A stretch of 64,000 bases of DNA from Nannocystis punicea (GTDB lineage: Bacteria; Myxococcota_A; Polyangia; Nannocystales; Nannocystaceae): the NCBI RefSeq assembly GCF_026965555.1, contig NZ_CP114040.1:7531001-7595000 (forward strand), read 5' to 3'. The notes beneath the pieces are model-generated. The model worked only from the letters and a program-made list of their open reading frames with translations, ran no database searches and was not told where the DNA came from. Numbering within the stretch: position 1 is the first letter of the stretch; each line of letters begins with the position of its first letter. A program made the position numbers and the translations under genes. Positions 41,911 through 51,045 of the stretch are shown here, in pieces.

Positions 41911-42456
41911 ATGCATCCTTGGCACGACATCTATGTCGACGAAGGCCAGCTCCCCCACGTACCGGCGGTGATCGAGGTCCCGCAGGGCAGCAAGAACAAG
42001 TACGAGGTCGACAAGGAGACCGGCTTCCTCCGCCTCGACCGCGTGCTGTTCAGCGCGGTGCACTACCCCGCCAACTACGGCTTCATCCCGCGCACCTACT
42101 GCGACGACGGCGACGCCCTCGACATCCTGGTGCTGCAGCAGAGCCCGGTGCACCCGCTGTGCATCGTCACTGCCCGACCGATCGGCGTCATGCGCATGCG
42201 CGACGACAAGGGCATCGACGACAAGATCGTCGCCGTCAGCACCCACGATCCGTGGTTCAACGAGTACACCGACCAGTCGCAGCTGCCCCACCACGTCATG
42301 CGCGAGGTCCGGCGCTTCTTCGAGGACTACAAGATCCTCGAGAACAAGACCGTCGTCATCGACGACATCCTCGGCACCGCCGAGGCCCTGGTCGTCATCC
42401 GCGAGGCCTTCGAGCTGTACAAGCGGCTGCGCCGCGGCGAGCTCCACAACAAGTAG
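41911..42456 (+). CDS. ppa: inorganic pyrophosphatase
   Basis: 181 residues, normal for the soluble family I enzyme. It splits pyrophosphate to two phosphates in the cytoplasm, pulling biosynthetic reactions forward. Substrate- and metal-binding motifs are intact: EVPQGSKNKYEVDKETG, the YPANYGFIPRT region, and the signature DGDALDILV with three Asp. KGIDDKIVAV and the C-terminal FEDYKILE region also fit. A two-unit 14 bp-step array with a following T-run sits 9 bp after the stop and looks like a terminator. Confidence 0.97.
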   Translation: MHPWHDIYVDEGQLPHVPAVIEVPQGSKNKYEVDKETGFLRLDRVLFSAVHYPANYGFIPRTYCDDGDALDILVLQQSPVHPLCIVTARPIGVMRMRDDKGIDDKIVAVSTHDPWFNEYTDQSQLPHHVMREVRRFFEDYKILENKTVVIDDILGTAEALVVIREAFELYKRLRRGELHNK

Positions 42457-42465
42457 TCGCAAGAG

Positions 42466-42490
42466 ACATGTCCTGCGGGACATGTTTTTC
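42466..42490. terminator. terminator-like 14 bp-step array after ppa
   Basis: ACATGT cores at 42466 and 42480 form a stem ACATGTCC/GGACATGT with loop TGCG, followed by TTTTT. This is the best case of the repeat acting as an intrinsic terminator on the plus strand. Confidence 0.65.
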
Positions 42491-42588
42491 GCGCCAGCGC
42501 GTCGGGCCTCACGGCTTGGCGCGCTTTCGCGCGTCTACCCGCAAACGCCGACGATGCGTCTTGTATGTTTTAACGGAAATATTATCGA

Positions 42589-43497
42589 ATGCATTGGTCG
42601 CTTTGGCCGTTTTTGACCACCCTCGTCGGCTGTACTCTCCAGCTTTCGCCCTCCGACGCCGTGTCCTCGACGTCGAGCGGGAACACGCCTGGCGCGAGCA
42701 CCACGACCGGGACCACCACCACCGCGGGCACACCGACGACCGGTATCACCAGCACGACGACCGGCGCCGACGCCAGCAGCAGCGCCGCCTCGACCAGCGA
42801 CGGCGGCAGCTTCCTCGCGCCGCCTCTCCCCGACGGCGGCGGGCCCGTCGATTGCGACGTGTTCGCCCAGGACTGTCCCGAAGGACAGAAGTGCGCCTGG
42901 TCCAGCTCGTACGAGCAAGGCAGCTTCTGTTTCCTGCTGGACCGGGATCCGCAGCAGCTCGGCGAGCCATGCACGTTCGTGCCCGACCCCGAGTACAGCT
43001 GGATCTCGGGCCAGGACGACTGCGACAAGTCCCTGATGTGCTGGCCGAACGGCGACGGCTACCACGGCCTGTGCGTGGCGATGTGCATGGGCAGCTACGA
43101 ACAAACGCACTGCCCCGAGGGCTCGATATGCACCGGCGGTCGCACGCACTGGCACTGCGTCCAGGTGTGCGACCCGCTGGTGCAGGACTGTCCGCTCGGG
43201 TTCCGCTGCAGCCTGGAGTACGGGGCGTACGACTTCGCGTGCATCCCCGACTCCGCTCCTCCGCACGCCGGGCCCGGAGAGCCGTGCACGGGGGACCTGG
43301 ACTGCGCTCCGTCGCTCGCCTGCATGAGCGCCAGCGACGTCCCGGGCTGCGCACCGGGCAGCTTCTGCTGCTCCAAGATCTGCGCCCTCGACGACCCCGC
43401 CTTCGATTGTGAGCTGCCCGGGCAGACCTGCCAGGACGTGAGCGACGAATACGGAGGGTGGCCCGCGGGGGGCGGCGCCTGCGCGCTGGAGCCGTAG
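42589..43497 (+). CDS. Cys-rich lipoprotein with Thr/Ser linker
   Basis: 302 residues. The signal peptide ends with lipobox LVGC. A ~55-residue Thr/Ser/Gly linker (GTTTTAGTPTTG-type) leads to a C-terminal domain with about 26 Cys, in repeating units of the CDVFAQDCPEGQKC kind. These Cys-knot-like modules are typical of large myxobacterial surface lipoproteins and probably form disulfides outside the cell. Function unknown. The 5' flank is locally AT-rich (TTGTATGTTTTAACGG, then TATTAT), which probably contains the promoter. Confidence 0.8.
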   Translation: MHWSLWPFLTTLVGCTLQLSPSDAVSSTSSGNTPGASTTTGTTTTAGTPTTGITSTTTGADASSSAASTSDGGSFLAPPLPDGGGPVDCDVFAQDCPEGQKCAWSSSYEQGSFCFLLDRDPQQLGEPCTFVPDPEYSWISGQDDCDKSLMCWPNGDGYHGLCVAMCMGSYEQTHCPEGSICTGGRTHWHCVQVCDPLVQDCPLGFRCSLEYGAYDFACIPDSAPPHAGPGEPCTGDLDCAPSLACMSASDVPGCAPGSFCCSKICALDDPAFDCELPGQTCQDVSDEYGGWPAGGGACALEP

Positions 43498-43904
43498 GCG
43501 CCTGCCCTGCGCGGACCCGCCGGTCGGCGCGGCGAATCAGGGCACCCGCCGACGATGTCCGCACTGGCCGGACTCCGCTCATTCACTCGCCGACGATTCG
43601 CGCAGAGTGCCGCGATTCACCGGCGCCTCCGAAATGCGGGCACCTGTCCGGCGAGCTCTCCTGACAAATGGACGATTCGCCAGAGCGGCCGCTGCCCCCG
43701 GACGCGTCTGGCGGTGACGAACGTCCGCGAGCCGCTCGCGTCGGCGGCGCCGCCGGGCCACGATCGCCGCGCCACGCTTGCATCTGCGAGCGCTCGGTGA
43801 ACGCGGACCGGTGACTCGTCGCGGACCTCGCTACGCCTGACGATCGCGCGTAGGCCTCGCGCCGACCTCGACCGGAACCACCGCGTCCGCTACCGTCTCG
43901 CCAC
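43498..43904. other. intergenic region, no gene seen
   Basis: Between the Cys-rich lipoprotein and the EamA transporter. Only short, non-coding-like frames and scattered CGATTCGC motifs were seen. Confidence 0.5.
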
Positions 43905-44858
43905 TTGCAACCGACCTCCGGCCAGGACACCGCCAGGGCCGTCGCCGCCCTGCTCGTCGTGCAGCTGCTGTTCGGCACCCACTACAGCGCGGCGCGCGAG
44001 ATCACCGCGTACCTCGACCCGATCGCCTGGACCGCGATCCGCCAGTTCGGCGGCGCCGTGCTCCTCGTCGGCGCCGCGCTGGTCCTGCGCAAGGCCTGGC
44101 CGCGGCGCGGCTGGGGTCTCCTCGGCGTGCTCGGCCTGCTCGGCGTGGTCCTGAACCAGCTGCTGTTCAACGCCGGCATCCAGCGCTCCACGGCCGTCCA
44201 CGGCGCGCTGGTCATGGCCACGGTGCCGGCGCAGACGCTCGCGCTCGGCGTGCTGCTCGGGCAGGAGCGGCTGACCCGGCGCAAGCTCGTCAGCGTCGCG
44301 CTCGGGGCCGTCGGCATCGCCGCCCTGTTCGGCGTCGACCAGCTGGCCGTCGGGACAGGCGCCTGGCTGCGCACCCGCGACGGCCAGATCGCCGCCCGCT
44401 TCAGCGACACCGTCCTGTGCGGCGACCTCCTGATCTTCGGCAACGCCGCCGCCTACTCGGTGTTCCTCGCCCTGTCGAAGCGGGTGTCGGAGACGACCGA
44501 CCCGCTGATCCTCTCGGCCGCGATCTACGCCTGCTCCTTGCCGATGATCGCCGTCGTCGGCGTGCCCGCGCTCCTCGCCGTCGACCTCGCCGCCGTCCCC
44601 GGCCACGTGTGGCTGCTCGGCGCGCTCGTCATCGTCGGCCCGACCGCCGTCGCCTACATCCTCAGCCTCTACGCCCTGCGCCGCCTGCCGACCTCGCTGG
44701 TCGGCCTGTTCATCAACGTCCAGTTCATCATCGCCGCCGCCACCGCCGCGATGTGGCACGGCGAGCGCCTCGACGACCGCACCGTGCTCGCCGCGGCGGC
44801 GGTGCTGCTCGGCCTGTCGCTGCGCTTCGTACCCGAGCGGAGGGCGCCACCGAGCTGA
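43905..44858 (+). CDS. EamA/DMT family transporter
   Basis: 317 residues from a TTG. Ten membrane helices in two EamA repeats, each beginning with a small-residue pattern (AALLVVQLLFGTHY and GDLLIFGNAAAYSVFLALSKR), and the typical GAVLLVGAAL and AALFGVDQ segments. EamA proteins export or import metabolites such as amino acids or nucleotide sugars; the substrate cannot be read. A longer TTG/GTG start is not excluded. The gene is followed within 10 bp by a five-unit 14 bp-step array. Confidence 0.88.
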   Translation: MQPTSGQDTARAVAALLVVQLLFGTHYSAAREITAYLDPIAWTAIRQFGGAVLLVGAALVLRKAWPRRGWGLLGVLGLLGVVLNQLLFNAGIQRSTAVHGALVMATVPAQTLALGVLLGQERLTRRKLVSVALGAVGIAALFGVDQLAVGTGAWLRTRDGQIAARFSDTVLCGDLLIFGNAAAYSVFLALSKRVSETTDPLILSAAIYACSLPMIAVVGVPALLAVDLAAVPGHVWLLGALVIVGPTAVAYILSLYALRRLPTSLVGLFINVQFIIAAATAAMWHGERLDDRTVLAAAAVLLGLSLRFVPERRAPPS

Positions 44859-44866
44859 ACTACGGG

Positions 44867-44928
44867 ACATGCCCGATAGCGCATGTCACGCCGGACATGT
44901 CCCCTGCGGCATGTCCGCAAGTCCAGGA
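44867..44928. repeat. 14 bp-step palindromic array, 5 units
   Basis: ACATGC 44867, GCATGT 44881, ACATGT 44895, GCATGT 44909 and CCAGGA 44923, just after the EamA stop. Confidence 0.85.
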
Positions 44929-45949
44929 CAGTACTGCGCGCTCGAGTCCGCGCGTCAGGGCCCAAAATTGGACGGCAAATTGGACGGGGGCGGCCCGAGC
45001 ACCATTGCCCGGGCCGCCCTTGGTGCGCCTCGTCCAAAAACTGTGGGCTCGCTCAGGGCGTGGCGTCGGTCACCAGCTCGGCGAGGACCCGCGAAGGCCG
45101 CGGGCGGGCCGGGTGGACGCGGTCGCGCACGCACGACCTGGCGGCATTGCGACGAGCTGTCCACGGAGTCAGGTCGGGGGTGTTGGCGCCGGCTTCACGC
45201 GGCGGAGTGGCGGGGCGGGCCACCGCGGGGCTGTGCGCGAGCCCCGGGGCCTCTTGCCCTGGGCGGCCGCGCCAGGGCTTGCGCTTGCCCTTGCGGCCGG
45301 TGGTGCTAGCGGTCTCGGCCTTGGCGGCGACCTCGTTGCGACGGGCGAGGTACTTGGCGACGGCGATCGAGCGATGACACTCGCCGAGGGGTGCTGCGTG
45401 CCGTTGCCTGGGGAAGTTGCGAACACCGGGGCGGCCCGAGGGAGGAGCGGCTCCGAGCGTGCTGCTCGGCCGGGCGAGCGAGCGGAGCGGCTGAGGGGCC
45501 TGCGCAGTGTTGCCCAGAATCTTGGGGGGGCAGCGGCGGCTTCTCGTTCGCATCGGCTGTTTCATGGAGCAGCTTCCATGGTGACGCCGCGGTCGATTCC
45601 GCGAGCGGCTGTACGGCCGGACTATATGCACACTGGTTCGCTTTCGGTACTCGGAAAGCGCAGGCCGTCGCCGACCCCGCCGACACCGACCGCCGGGCCC
45701 GGCGAGGCGCCCGTCCCGGGGTGGACACCGATCCCACCCGATGCGCGCTAGCGTGCCCTGAAGGCACGAATTCGCCACAATTGGATCTGTGGATAAATCT
45801 GCCAGCAGAGATCGGTTTCGTCCTTCGGACAACTGTCACATTGTAGTTTTTGTAAGGGGCAACACAATCACGGCAGCAGCCGACGGCGCGTCTGCGCTCG
45901 TCCTCGCGTGGCGTGCAGCGGCTCACGGTGGATCACTCCCTCCTCCGGA
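44929..45949. other. long region without a recognisable gene
   Basis: About 1 kb. It has two direct AAATTGGACGG copies (near 44963-44986), a mixed-GC stretch, an AT-rich block (45775-45870) with a single DnaA-box-like TGTGGATAA (45788-45796), and no frame with a known family. It may be a degraded mobile or foreign segment, but no transposase was recognised. Confidence 0.5.
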
Positions 45950-47245
45950 TCACCGACGGGGTGTCGCGGGCTGCGGGGCCTCCGCCAATGCGAGCGAGAA
46001 CTCGAGCTCGGCCGGCGACACCGCGGCCGCGACGACGCGGGCCCGGTAGTCGACGCCGAGGATCTCGAACTCGATCGCGTCGGCGACCGACTCGCTGATC
46101 GTGAAGGTCTGACGGCCGAGTCCGGAGAACCACACCGCCGCGCGCACCCGCAGCGCGCCGGTCACCTCCTCGAGCGTGCCGTCGGCGACGTCCACCGCCA
46201 GCTCGCCGCCGCGGGCCCCGACCTTCGGCGTGCCGCCGAACGTGAGGCGGGCGCAGGTGCCCTCGGTGCTCCACGCGTGGACCTTGAGCGGCCGCTCGCC
46301 CGCCCGCCAGTCGACGCCGGCGACCAGCTCGCCGCGCGGGTCGGGGGCGCCGTCGCGGTTGTAGCGCTCGGGGATCTGGCCGCTGGCGATGGCCCGGTTG
46401 GCCAGCGCCGCCGCCACTCCGCCCGACATCCGCAGGCCGACCAGGCGGGCGTCGCTGCCCGCGGGGCGAGCTGTCCCCGAGGACAGGGCCGCGGCCGGCA
46501 GCGCCGCGTGGGCCCACAGCTCGAGGTCGGCCGCCCCGCTCTTCAGCTCGATCTTCGTCAGCGGGACGTCGCCGAGGTCGATCTCGACGTCGACCAGGTC
46601 GTCTGTCCCTTGGAGCAGGTTGTCGCGGATCTGCGGCCAGCGCCCGCCGACCAGCTCGCGCAGGAAGGTCTCGGCCAGCGCCTCGACCTGCTCGCGCCCG
46701 ACCAGCGCGCGCGCGGCCCCGGGCACGATCGACAGCAAGAACTCGGCGAACCGCTTGCGCTCGGCCGGCGGCAGGCTCGGCCTCACCTCGCGCAGGTCGG
46801 CGGCGCCGAGGCGCAGGCGCACGCTGCCCTCGCGCGGGTCGAGGCGCGGCGCGATCACTGCGTCGAGCTCGAGCGCGGTGACCGGCTTGCCCTGGCTGGT
46901 GAGGGCCACGGTCACGCGCGCGCCCACGCTGCCGGCCGGGGCCGGGCGGAACGCGACGCTGCGGATCGCCACCGCGAGCGATCCGAGATCGACCGGACCG
47001 AGGTCGGGCAGCGGCAGCCGCACTTGTGGCATTCCGGCCAGCGAGCGCTGCACGCTCTGGCTCAGCGTCGCGTAGGGCACCGCCAGCGCCAGGTGCGGCC
47101 CGGGCGTGGCCGCGCGGCGGGTGAACGCGGCGCGGTCGGCCTGCACCTTGGAGCAGACCGAGCTCGCGCAGCCGGCGGGCGCGAGCAGCAGCGGGATCAG
47201 CGGGGCGAGGACGAGGCCGAGGCCGGGGGCGGGACGAGCGCGCAT
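45950..47245 (-). CDS. lipoprotein of unknown function
   Basis: 431 residues. A short signal peptide has lipobox APAGC and is followed by a second Cys pair (SSVC). The body is a chain of beta-like segments with LALAVPYATLSQSVQRSL and DLVDVEIDLGDVPLTKIELKSG, reminiscent of lipid- or BPI-like beta sandwiches, but I cannot name a family. It is divergent from the TrkH cluster by 40 bp, so both promoters share that space. Two two-unit 14 bp-step arrays (46469-46488, 46601-46620) are translated inside it. Confidence 0.75.
   Translation of the reverse strand: MRARPAPGLGLVLAPLIPLLLAPAGCASSVCSKVQADRAAFTRRAATPGPHLALAVPYATLSQSVQRSLAGMPQVRLPLPDLGPVDLGSLAVAIRSVAFRPAPAGSVGARVTVALTSQGKPVTALELDAVIAPRLDPREGSVRLRLGAADLREVRPSLPPAERKRFAEFLLSIVPGAARALVGREQVEALAETFLRELVGGRWPQIRDNLLQGTDDLVDVEIDLGDVPLTKIELKSGAADLELWAHAALPAAALSSGTARPAGSDARLVGLRMSGGVAAALANRAIASGQIPERYNRDGAPDPRGELVAGVDWRAGERPLKVHAWSTEGTCARLTFGGTPKVGARGGELAVDVADGTLEEVTGALRVRAAVWFSGLGRQTFTISESVADAIEFEILGVDYRARVVAAAVSPAELEFSLALAEAPQPATPRR
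46469..46488. repeat. 14 bp-step palindromic array, 2 units
   Basis: AGCTGT 46469 and ACAGGG 46483, inside the lipoprotein gene. Confidence 0.55.
46601..46620. repeat. 14 bp-step palindromic array, 2 units
   Basis: GTCTGT 46601 and GCAGGT 46615, inside the lipoprotein gene. Confidence 0.45.
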
Positions 47246-47285
47246 GTGGGCCCAGTCTATCGGTCTCGACAGGTATAGTGGCGCG

Positions 47286-49034
47286 GTGTCGATCGGCAGC
47301 GTCCTCGTCCTCCTCGTCGCCCTCGGGGTCGTGGCCCTCGATGTCGCCGTCGCCTCCTCCTGGACCGGCCTCGTCATCGTGTTCGGCATGGCCGGGGTCA
47401 CCCTCGCGGTCGCCGAGGAGGTGAGGCAGATGATCTTCGCCCGCCGCAAGGCGGCCGGCATCGCCGGGGTGCTGTGGTTCGAGGTCTCGCTGCTCCTCGC
47501 CCTGCTCGGCTTCCTGCTCGCGCGCACCCTCGCGCTCACCGGCCAGTTCGGCGGCACCCTCGAAGCCAGCGGGGTCGCCGCCCTCAAGACCTACGACCTC
47601 GTGTTCGCCACTCTGGCCGCGGTCGCCGGCGGCCTGGTGATCGCCCCCGAGCGCACGGGACATGTCCTTTTAAACATGTCCCAGAGGCCAGCCATGATGC
47701 TGATCGGCAGCTTCGCCGCGATGATCCTGGTCGGCAGCCTGCTCCTGACCTTGCCGGTGTCGCTGACCGAGGCCGCGCACACCTCCTACGTCGACTCGCT
47801 GTTCACCATGGCCAGCGCGGTGTGCGTCACCGGCCTGACGGTCAACGACGTGCCGACGGTCTACACCCCGTTCGGCCAGGGCGTCATCCTCGCCGGCATC
47901 CAGCTCGGCGGCGTCGGCATCATGACCGTGGCCGCCCTGGCGCTGGCGTTCAGCAACAACAGCTCGCTGCAGAGCCAGCTGCAGTACGCCGCCATGCTCG
48001 ACGCCCGCACCGTCGCCGACCTGCGCAAGATCGTCGTCGGCATCCTCGCCGGCACCTTCATCGTCGAGGCCATCGGCGCGCTCCTTCTGTGGTTCTTGCT
48101 GGTCGGCGACCCGCGCCTCGACGAGCACTCGGCGCTGTGGATGGCCGTGTTCCACTCGATCTCCGCCTTCTGCAACGCCGGCTTCTCGCTGTTCCCCGGC
48201 AGCATCACCCAGTTCGCCGGCGAGTTCGGGGTCCAGACGGTCATCATGGGCCTCATCATCCTCGGCGGCCTCGGCTTCCCGGTCATGGTCGAGCTGGTGC
48301 GCCACGGCTGGCGTCGCCTCGTCCGCCTCGTGAAGCCCTCCGCGCCGGCGCCCGCGCGCCTGTCGCTGACCACCCGCGTGGTCCTGTCGATGAGCCTCGC
48401 GCTGATCGTCGCCGGCACCGTCGCCATCTATGCGCTCGAGTTCTCGAACGCCCTGGTGCCCGCCTCGGAGCAGGGCTTCGGCCGCCGCTTCATGGCCGCC
48501 CTGTTCGCCTCGGTCAACACCCGCACCGCCGGCTTCAACTCCTACGACATGGCCGTCCTGCGCGACGCGACGATCCTCGTCACCTGCGCCCTGATGTTCA
48601 TCGGCGGCTCGCCCGCCTCGACCGCCGGCGGCATCAAGACCACCACCTTCGCCACGGTCGTCGCCGCCCTGCGCGCCGAGCTGCGCGGCCGCGAGCCCGA
48701 GCTCGGCGGCCGCGCCATCGCCCCCGAGGTCCTGCGCAAGGCCACCGCGGTGCTGGTGATGATGAGCGGCATCGCCCTGTGCATCATCCTCCTGCTCACC
48801 CTCACCGAGGACCAGCCGTTCCTCAAGCTCTCGCTCGAGGCCATCTCGGCGCTGGCCACCGTCGGCCTGTCCACCGGCATCACCGGCTCGCTGACGGTCG
48901 CCGGCAAGTTGATCATCTCCGGCGCGATGTTCCTCGGCCGCGTCGGCCCCTTCACGATCGCCCTCGCCGTCGGCGAGAGCGCCGCGACGTCCCCGCGCTA
49001 CCGCCTCGCCCGCGAGGACCTCCCGGTCGGCTGA
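47286..49034 (+). CDS. TrkH/KtrB-type potassium transporter, copy 1
   Basis: 582 residues from a GTG. It has extra N-terminal helices before the TrkH core. The four selectivity-filter P-loops are SAVCVTGL, SAFCNAGF, NTRTAGF and LATVGLST, so the potassium pore is intact. It lies directly upstream of a close paralogue and of an RCK_N regulator; together they should take up potassium with nucleotide gating. The 14 bp-step array (47660-47693) is translated as HVLLNMSQRP in a cytoplasmic-looking linker before the first core helix. Confidence 0.92.
   Translation: MSIGSVLVLLVALGVVALDVAVASSWTGLVIVFGMAGVTLAVAEEVRQMIFARRKAAGIAGVLWFEVSLLLALLGFLLARTLALTGQFGGTLEASGVAALKTYDLVFATLAAVAGGLVIAPERTGHVLLNMSQRPAMMLIGSFAAMILVGSLLLTLPVSLTEAAHTSYVDSLFTMASAVCVTGLTVNDVPTVYTPFGQGVILAGIQLGGVGIMTVAALALAFSNNSSLQSQLQYAAMLDARTVADLRKIVVGILAGTFIVEAIGALLLWFLLVGDPRLDEHSALWMAVFHSISAFCNAGFSLFPGSITQFAGEFGVQTVIMGLIILGGLGFPVMVELVRHGWRRLVRLVKPSAPAPARLSLTTRVVLSMSLALIVAGTVAIYALEFSNALVPASEQGFGRRFMAALFASVNTRTAGFNSYDMAVLRDATILVTCALMFIGGSPASTAGGIKTTTFATVVAALRAELRGREPELGGRAIAPEVLRKATAVLVMMSGIALCIILLLTLTEDQPFLKLSLEAISALATVGLSTGITGSLTVAGKLIISGAMFLGRVGPFTIALAVGESAATSPRYRLAREDLPVG
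47660..47693. repeat. 14 bp-step palindromic array, 3 units, in trkH copy 1
   Basis: ACATGT 47660, ACATGT 47674 and CCAGCC 47688, at the same protein position as the array in copy 2. Confidence 0.8.
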
Positions 49035-49287
49035 CGCCCCGCGAGCCCGCAGCGACCTCGCACGTCGATCATCGATTCTCACCCGGGCTCCCGCCCTCCG
49101 CGACCTCGTCAGCCCGCGTCGCGACCTCGCCGAGCCGCCGCCGTGACATCGTCTCGATGTCGCCCACCTCCGCTGCGACATCATCCGCGAACTCCACTTC
49201 GCCATTTCAAATCGACCCTCCAGCGCCGAGCAATCGCCCGCTCCTGCTGCGCGGCTCGCGGGCCGCCGGCGCCGATATAGTGGCACC

Positions 49288-51036
49288 GTGTCGATCGGCA
49301 GCCTGATCGTCCTCGTCGTCGCCGTCGCCGTCGCCGCGCTCGACGTCGCCGTCGCCTCGCCGTGGACCGGACTCCTCGTCATGCTCGGCATGGGCATCGT
49401 CACCCTCGCGGTCGCCGAGCAGGTGCGGCAGATGATCGCCACCCGCCGCAAGGACCCGAACCTCGGCGGCGTCGTGTGGTTCGAGGTCGCCCTGCTGCTC
49501 GCCCTGCTCGGCTTCCTCCTCGCCCGCGCCCTGCTCCTCGGCGACAGCTTCGACGGCCCGCTGAGCGATCGCCGGCTGGCGGCCGCCGAGACCTACGACC
49601 TCGTGTTCACCACCCTGGCCGCGATCGCCGGCGCGCTGGTGATCGCCCCCGAGCGCACCGGACGTGTCCTTTTGAACATGTCCCAGCGGCCAGCCATGAT
49701 GCTGATCGGCAGCTTCGCCGCGCTGATCTCGCTCGGCAGCCTGCTGCTCACCTTGCCGGTGTCGCTGACCGACGCGGCCCACACCTCCTTCGTCGACTCC
49801 CTGTTCACCATGGCCAGCGCCGTGTGCGTCACCGGCCTGGCGGTCAACGACCTCGGCGCGACCTACAGCCTGTTCGGCCAGGGCGTGATCCTCACCGGCG
49901 TCCAGCTCGGCGGGATCGGCATCATGACCGTGGCCGCGCTGGCGCTGGCGTTCAGCAACAACAGCTCGCTGCAGAGCCAGCTGCGCTACGCCGCCATGCT
50001 CGACGCCCGCACCGTCGCCGACCTGCGCAAGATCGTCGTCGGCATCCTCGCCGGCACCTTCGTCGTCGAGGCCATCGGCGCGCTCCTCCTGTGGATGATG
50101 CTCGCCGGCGACCCGCGGATCGGCGACGCCTCGCCGCTGTGGACGGCCGTGTTCCACGCGGTGTCGTCGTTCTGCAACGCCGGCTTCGCGCTGTTCCCGG
50201 GCGGCATGGGCGCGTTCGTCGGCGACATCGGCGTCCAGGCCGTCGTCATGACCCTGATGATCGTCGGCGGCCTCGGCTTCCCGATCCTCGTCGAGCTCGT
50301 CCGCCACGGCTGGCGCCGCCTGCTCCGCGTCGTCAAGCCGGCCACCCCGGCGCCGCCGCGGCTGTCGCTGGCCACGCGCGTGGTGCTGTCGACGACCCTC
50401 GCGCTGATCGTCGCCGGCACCGTCGCAGTGCTCGCGCTCGAGTTCGGGTCGGGACTTTCGCCCGCGGGCGAGCACGGGATCTTCCACCGCCTGTGGTCCG
50501 CGCTGTTCATCTCCGCCAACACCCGCAGCGGCGGGCTCGACACCGTCGGCGTCGGCGGCATGCGCGACGCCACGCTGCTGGTGCTGTGCGTGCTGATGTT
50601 CATCGGCGGCGCCCCGGCCTCCACCGCCGGCGGGATCAAGACCACCACCTTCGCCACCGTTGTCGCCACCCTGCGCGCGGAGCTGCGCGGCCGCGAGCCC
50701 GAGCTCGCCGGTCGCGCCCTCGCCCCCGAGGTCGTGCGCAAGGCCACCGCCGTCCTGGTGATGATGGGCGGCCTCTTGATGGCCTTCGTCCTCCTGCTCA
50801 GCCTCACCGAGGACCTGCCGTTCCTCCACGTCGCCTTCGAGGCAGTGTCGGCGCTGGCCACCGTCGGGCTGTCGACCGGGATCACCGGCTCCTTCTCGGT
50901 CGCCGGCAAGCTGATTCTCACCGCCGCGATGTTCCTCGGCCGCGTCGGCCCCTTCACGATCGCCCTCGCCGTCGCCGACCGAGCCGCCGCCCACTCGCGC
51001 CACCGCCTCGCCCGCGAGGACCTCCCGGTCGGGTAA
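49288..51036 (+). CDS. TrkH/KtrB-type potassium transporter, copy 2
   Basis: 582 residues, the same length as copy 1 and very similar over the whole length, including the leader ATAGTGGC..GTGTCGATCGGCAGC. Filters 1, 2 and 4 are kept (AVCVTGL, SSFCNAGF, LATVGLST), but filter 3 reads NTRSGGL instead of NTRTAGF, so gating or selectivity may differ. It is a tandem duplicate that has started to diverge, mostly in the region around residues 380-440. It carries the same repeat array in the same codons. It is followed 9 bp later by the RCK_N gene. Confidence 0.9.
   Translation: MSIGSLIVLVVAVAVAALDVAVASPWTGLLVMLGMGIVTLAVAEQVRQMIATRRKDPNLGGVVWFEVALLLALLGFLLARALLLGDSFDGPLSDRRLAAAETYDLVFTTLAAIAGALVIAPERTGRVLLNMSQRPAMMLIGSFAALISLGSLLLTLPVSLTDAAHTSFVDSLFTMASAVCVTGLAVNDLGATYSLFGQGVILTGVQLGGIGIMTVAALALAFSNNSSLQSQLRYAAMLDARTVADLRKIVVGILAGTFVVEAIGALLLWMMLAGDPRIGDASPLWTAVFHAVSSFCNAGFALFPGGMGAFVGDIGVQAVVMTLMIVGGLGFPILVELVRHGWRRLLRVVKPATPAPPRLSLATRVVLSTTLALIVAGTVAVLALEFGSGLSPAGEHGIFHRLWSALFISANTRSGGLDTVGVGGMRDATLLVLCVLMFIGGAPASTAGGIKTTTFATVVATLRAELRGREPELAGRALAPEVVRKATAVLVMMGGLLMAFVLLLSLTEDLPFLHVAFEAVSALATVGLSTGITGSFSVAGKLILTAAMFLGRVGPFTIALAVADRAAAHSRHRLAREDLPVG
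49662..49695. repeat. 14 bp-step palindromic array, 3 units, in trkH copy 2
   Basis: ACGTGT 49662, ACATGT 49676 and CCAGCC 49690, at the same position as in copy 1 with three substitutions in the core region. Confidence 0.8.
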
Positions 51037-51045
51037 GCTGTCGCC

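Noticed and set aside
42878..42897. CTGTCCCGAAGGACAG in the Cys-rich lipoprotein as an array
   Set aside because: It encodes the DCPEGQKC module common in this lipoprotein type, so protein conservation may explain it; left undecided and not listed.
45788..45796. DnaA box as a sign of a replication origin
   Set aside because: Only one box was seen and no dnaA, dnaN or gyrB genes are near.
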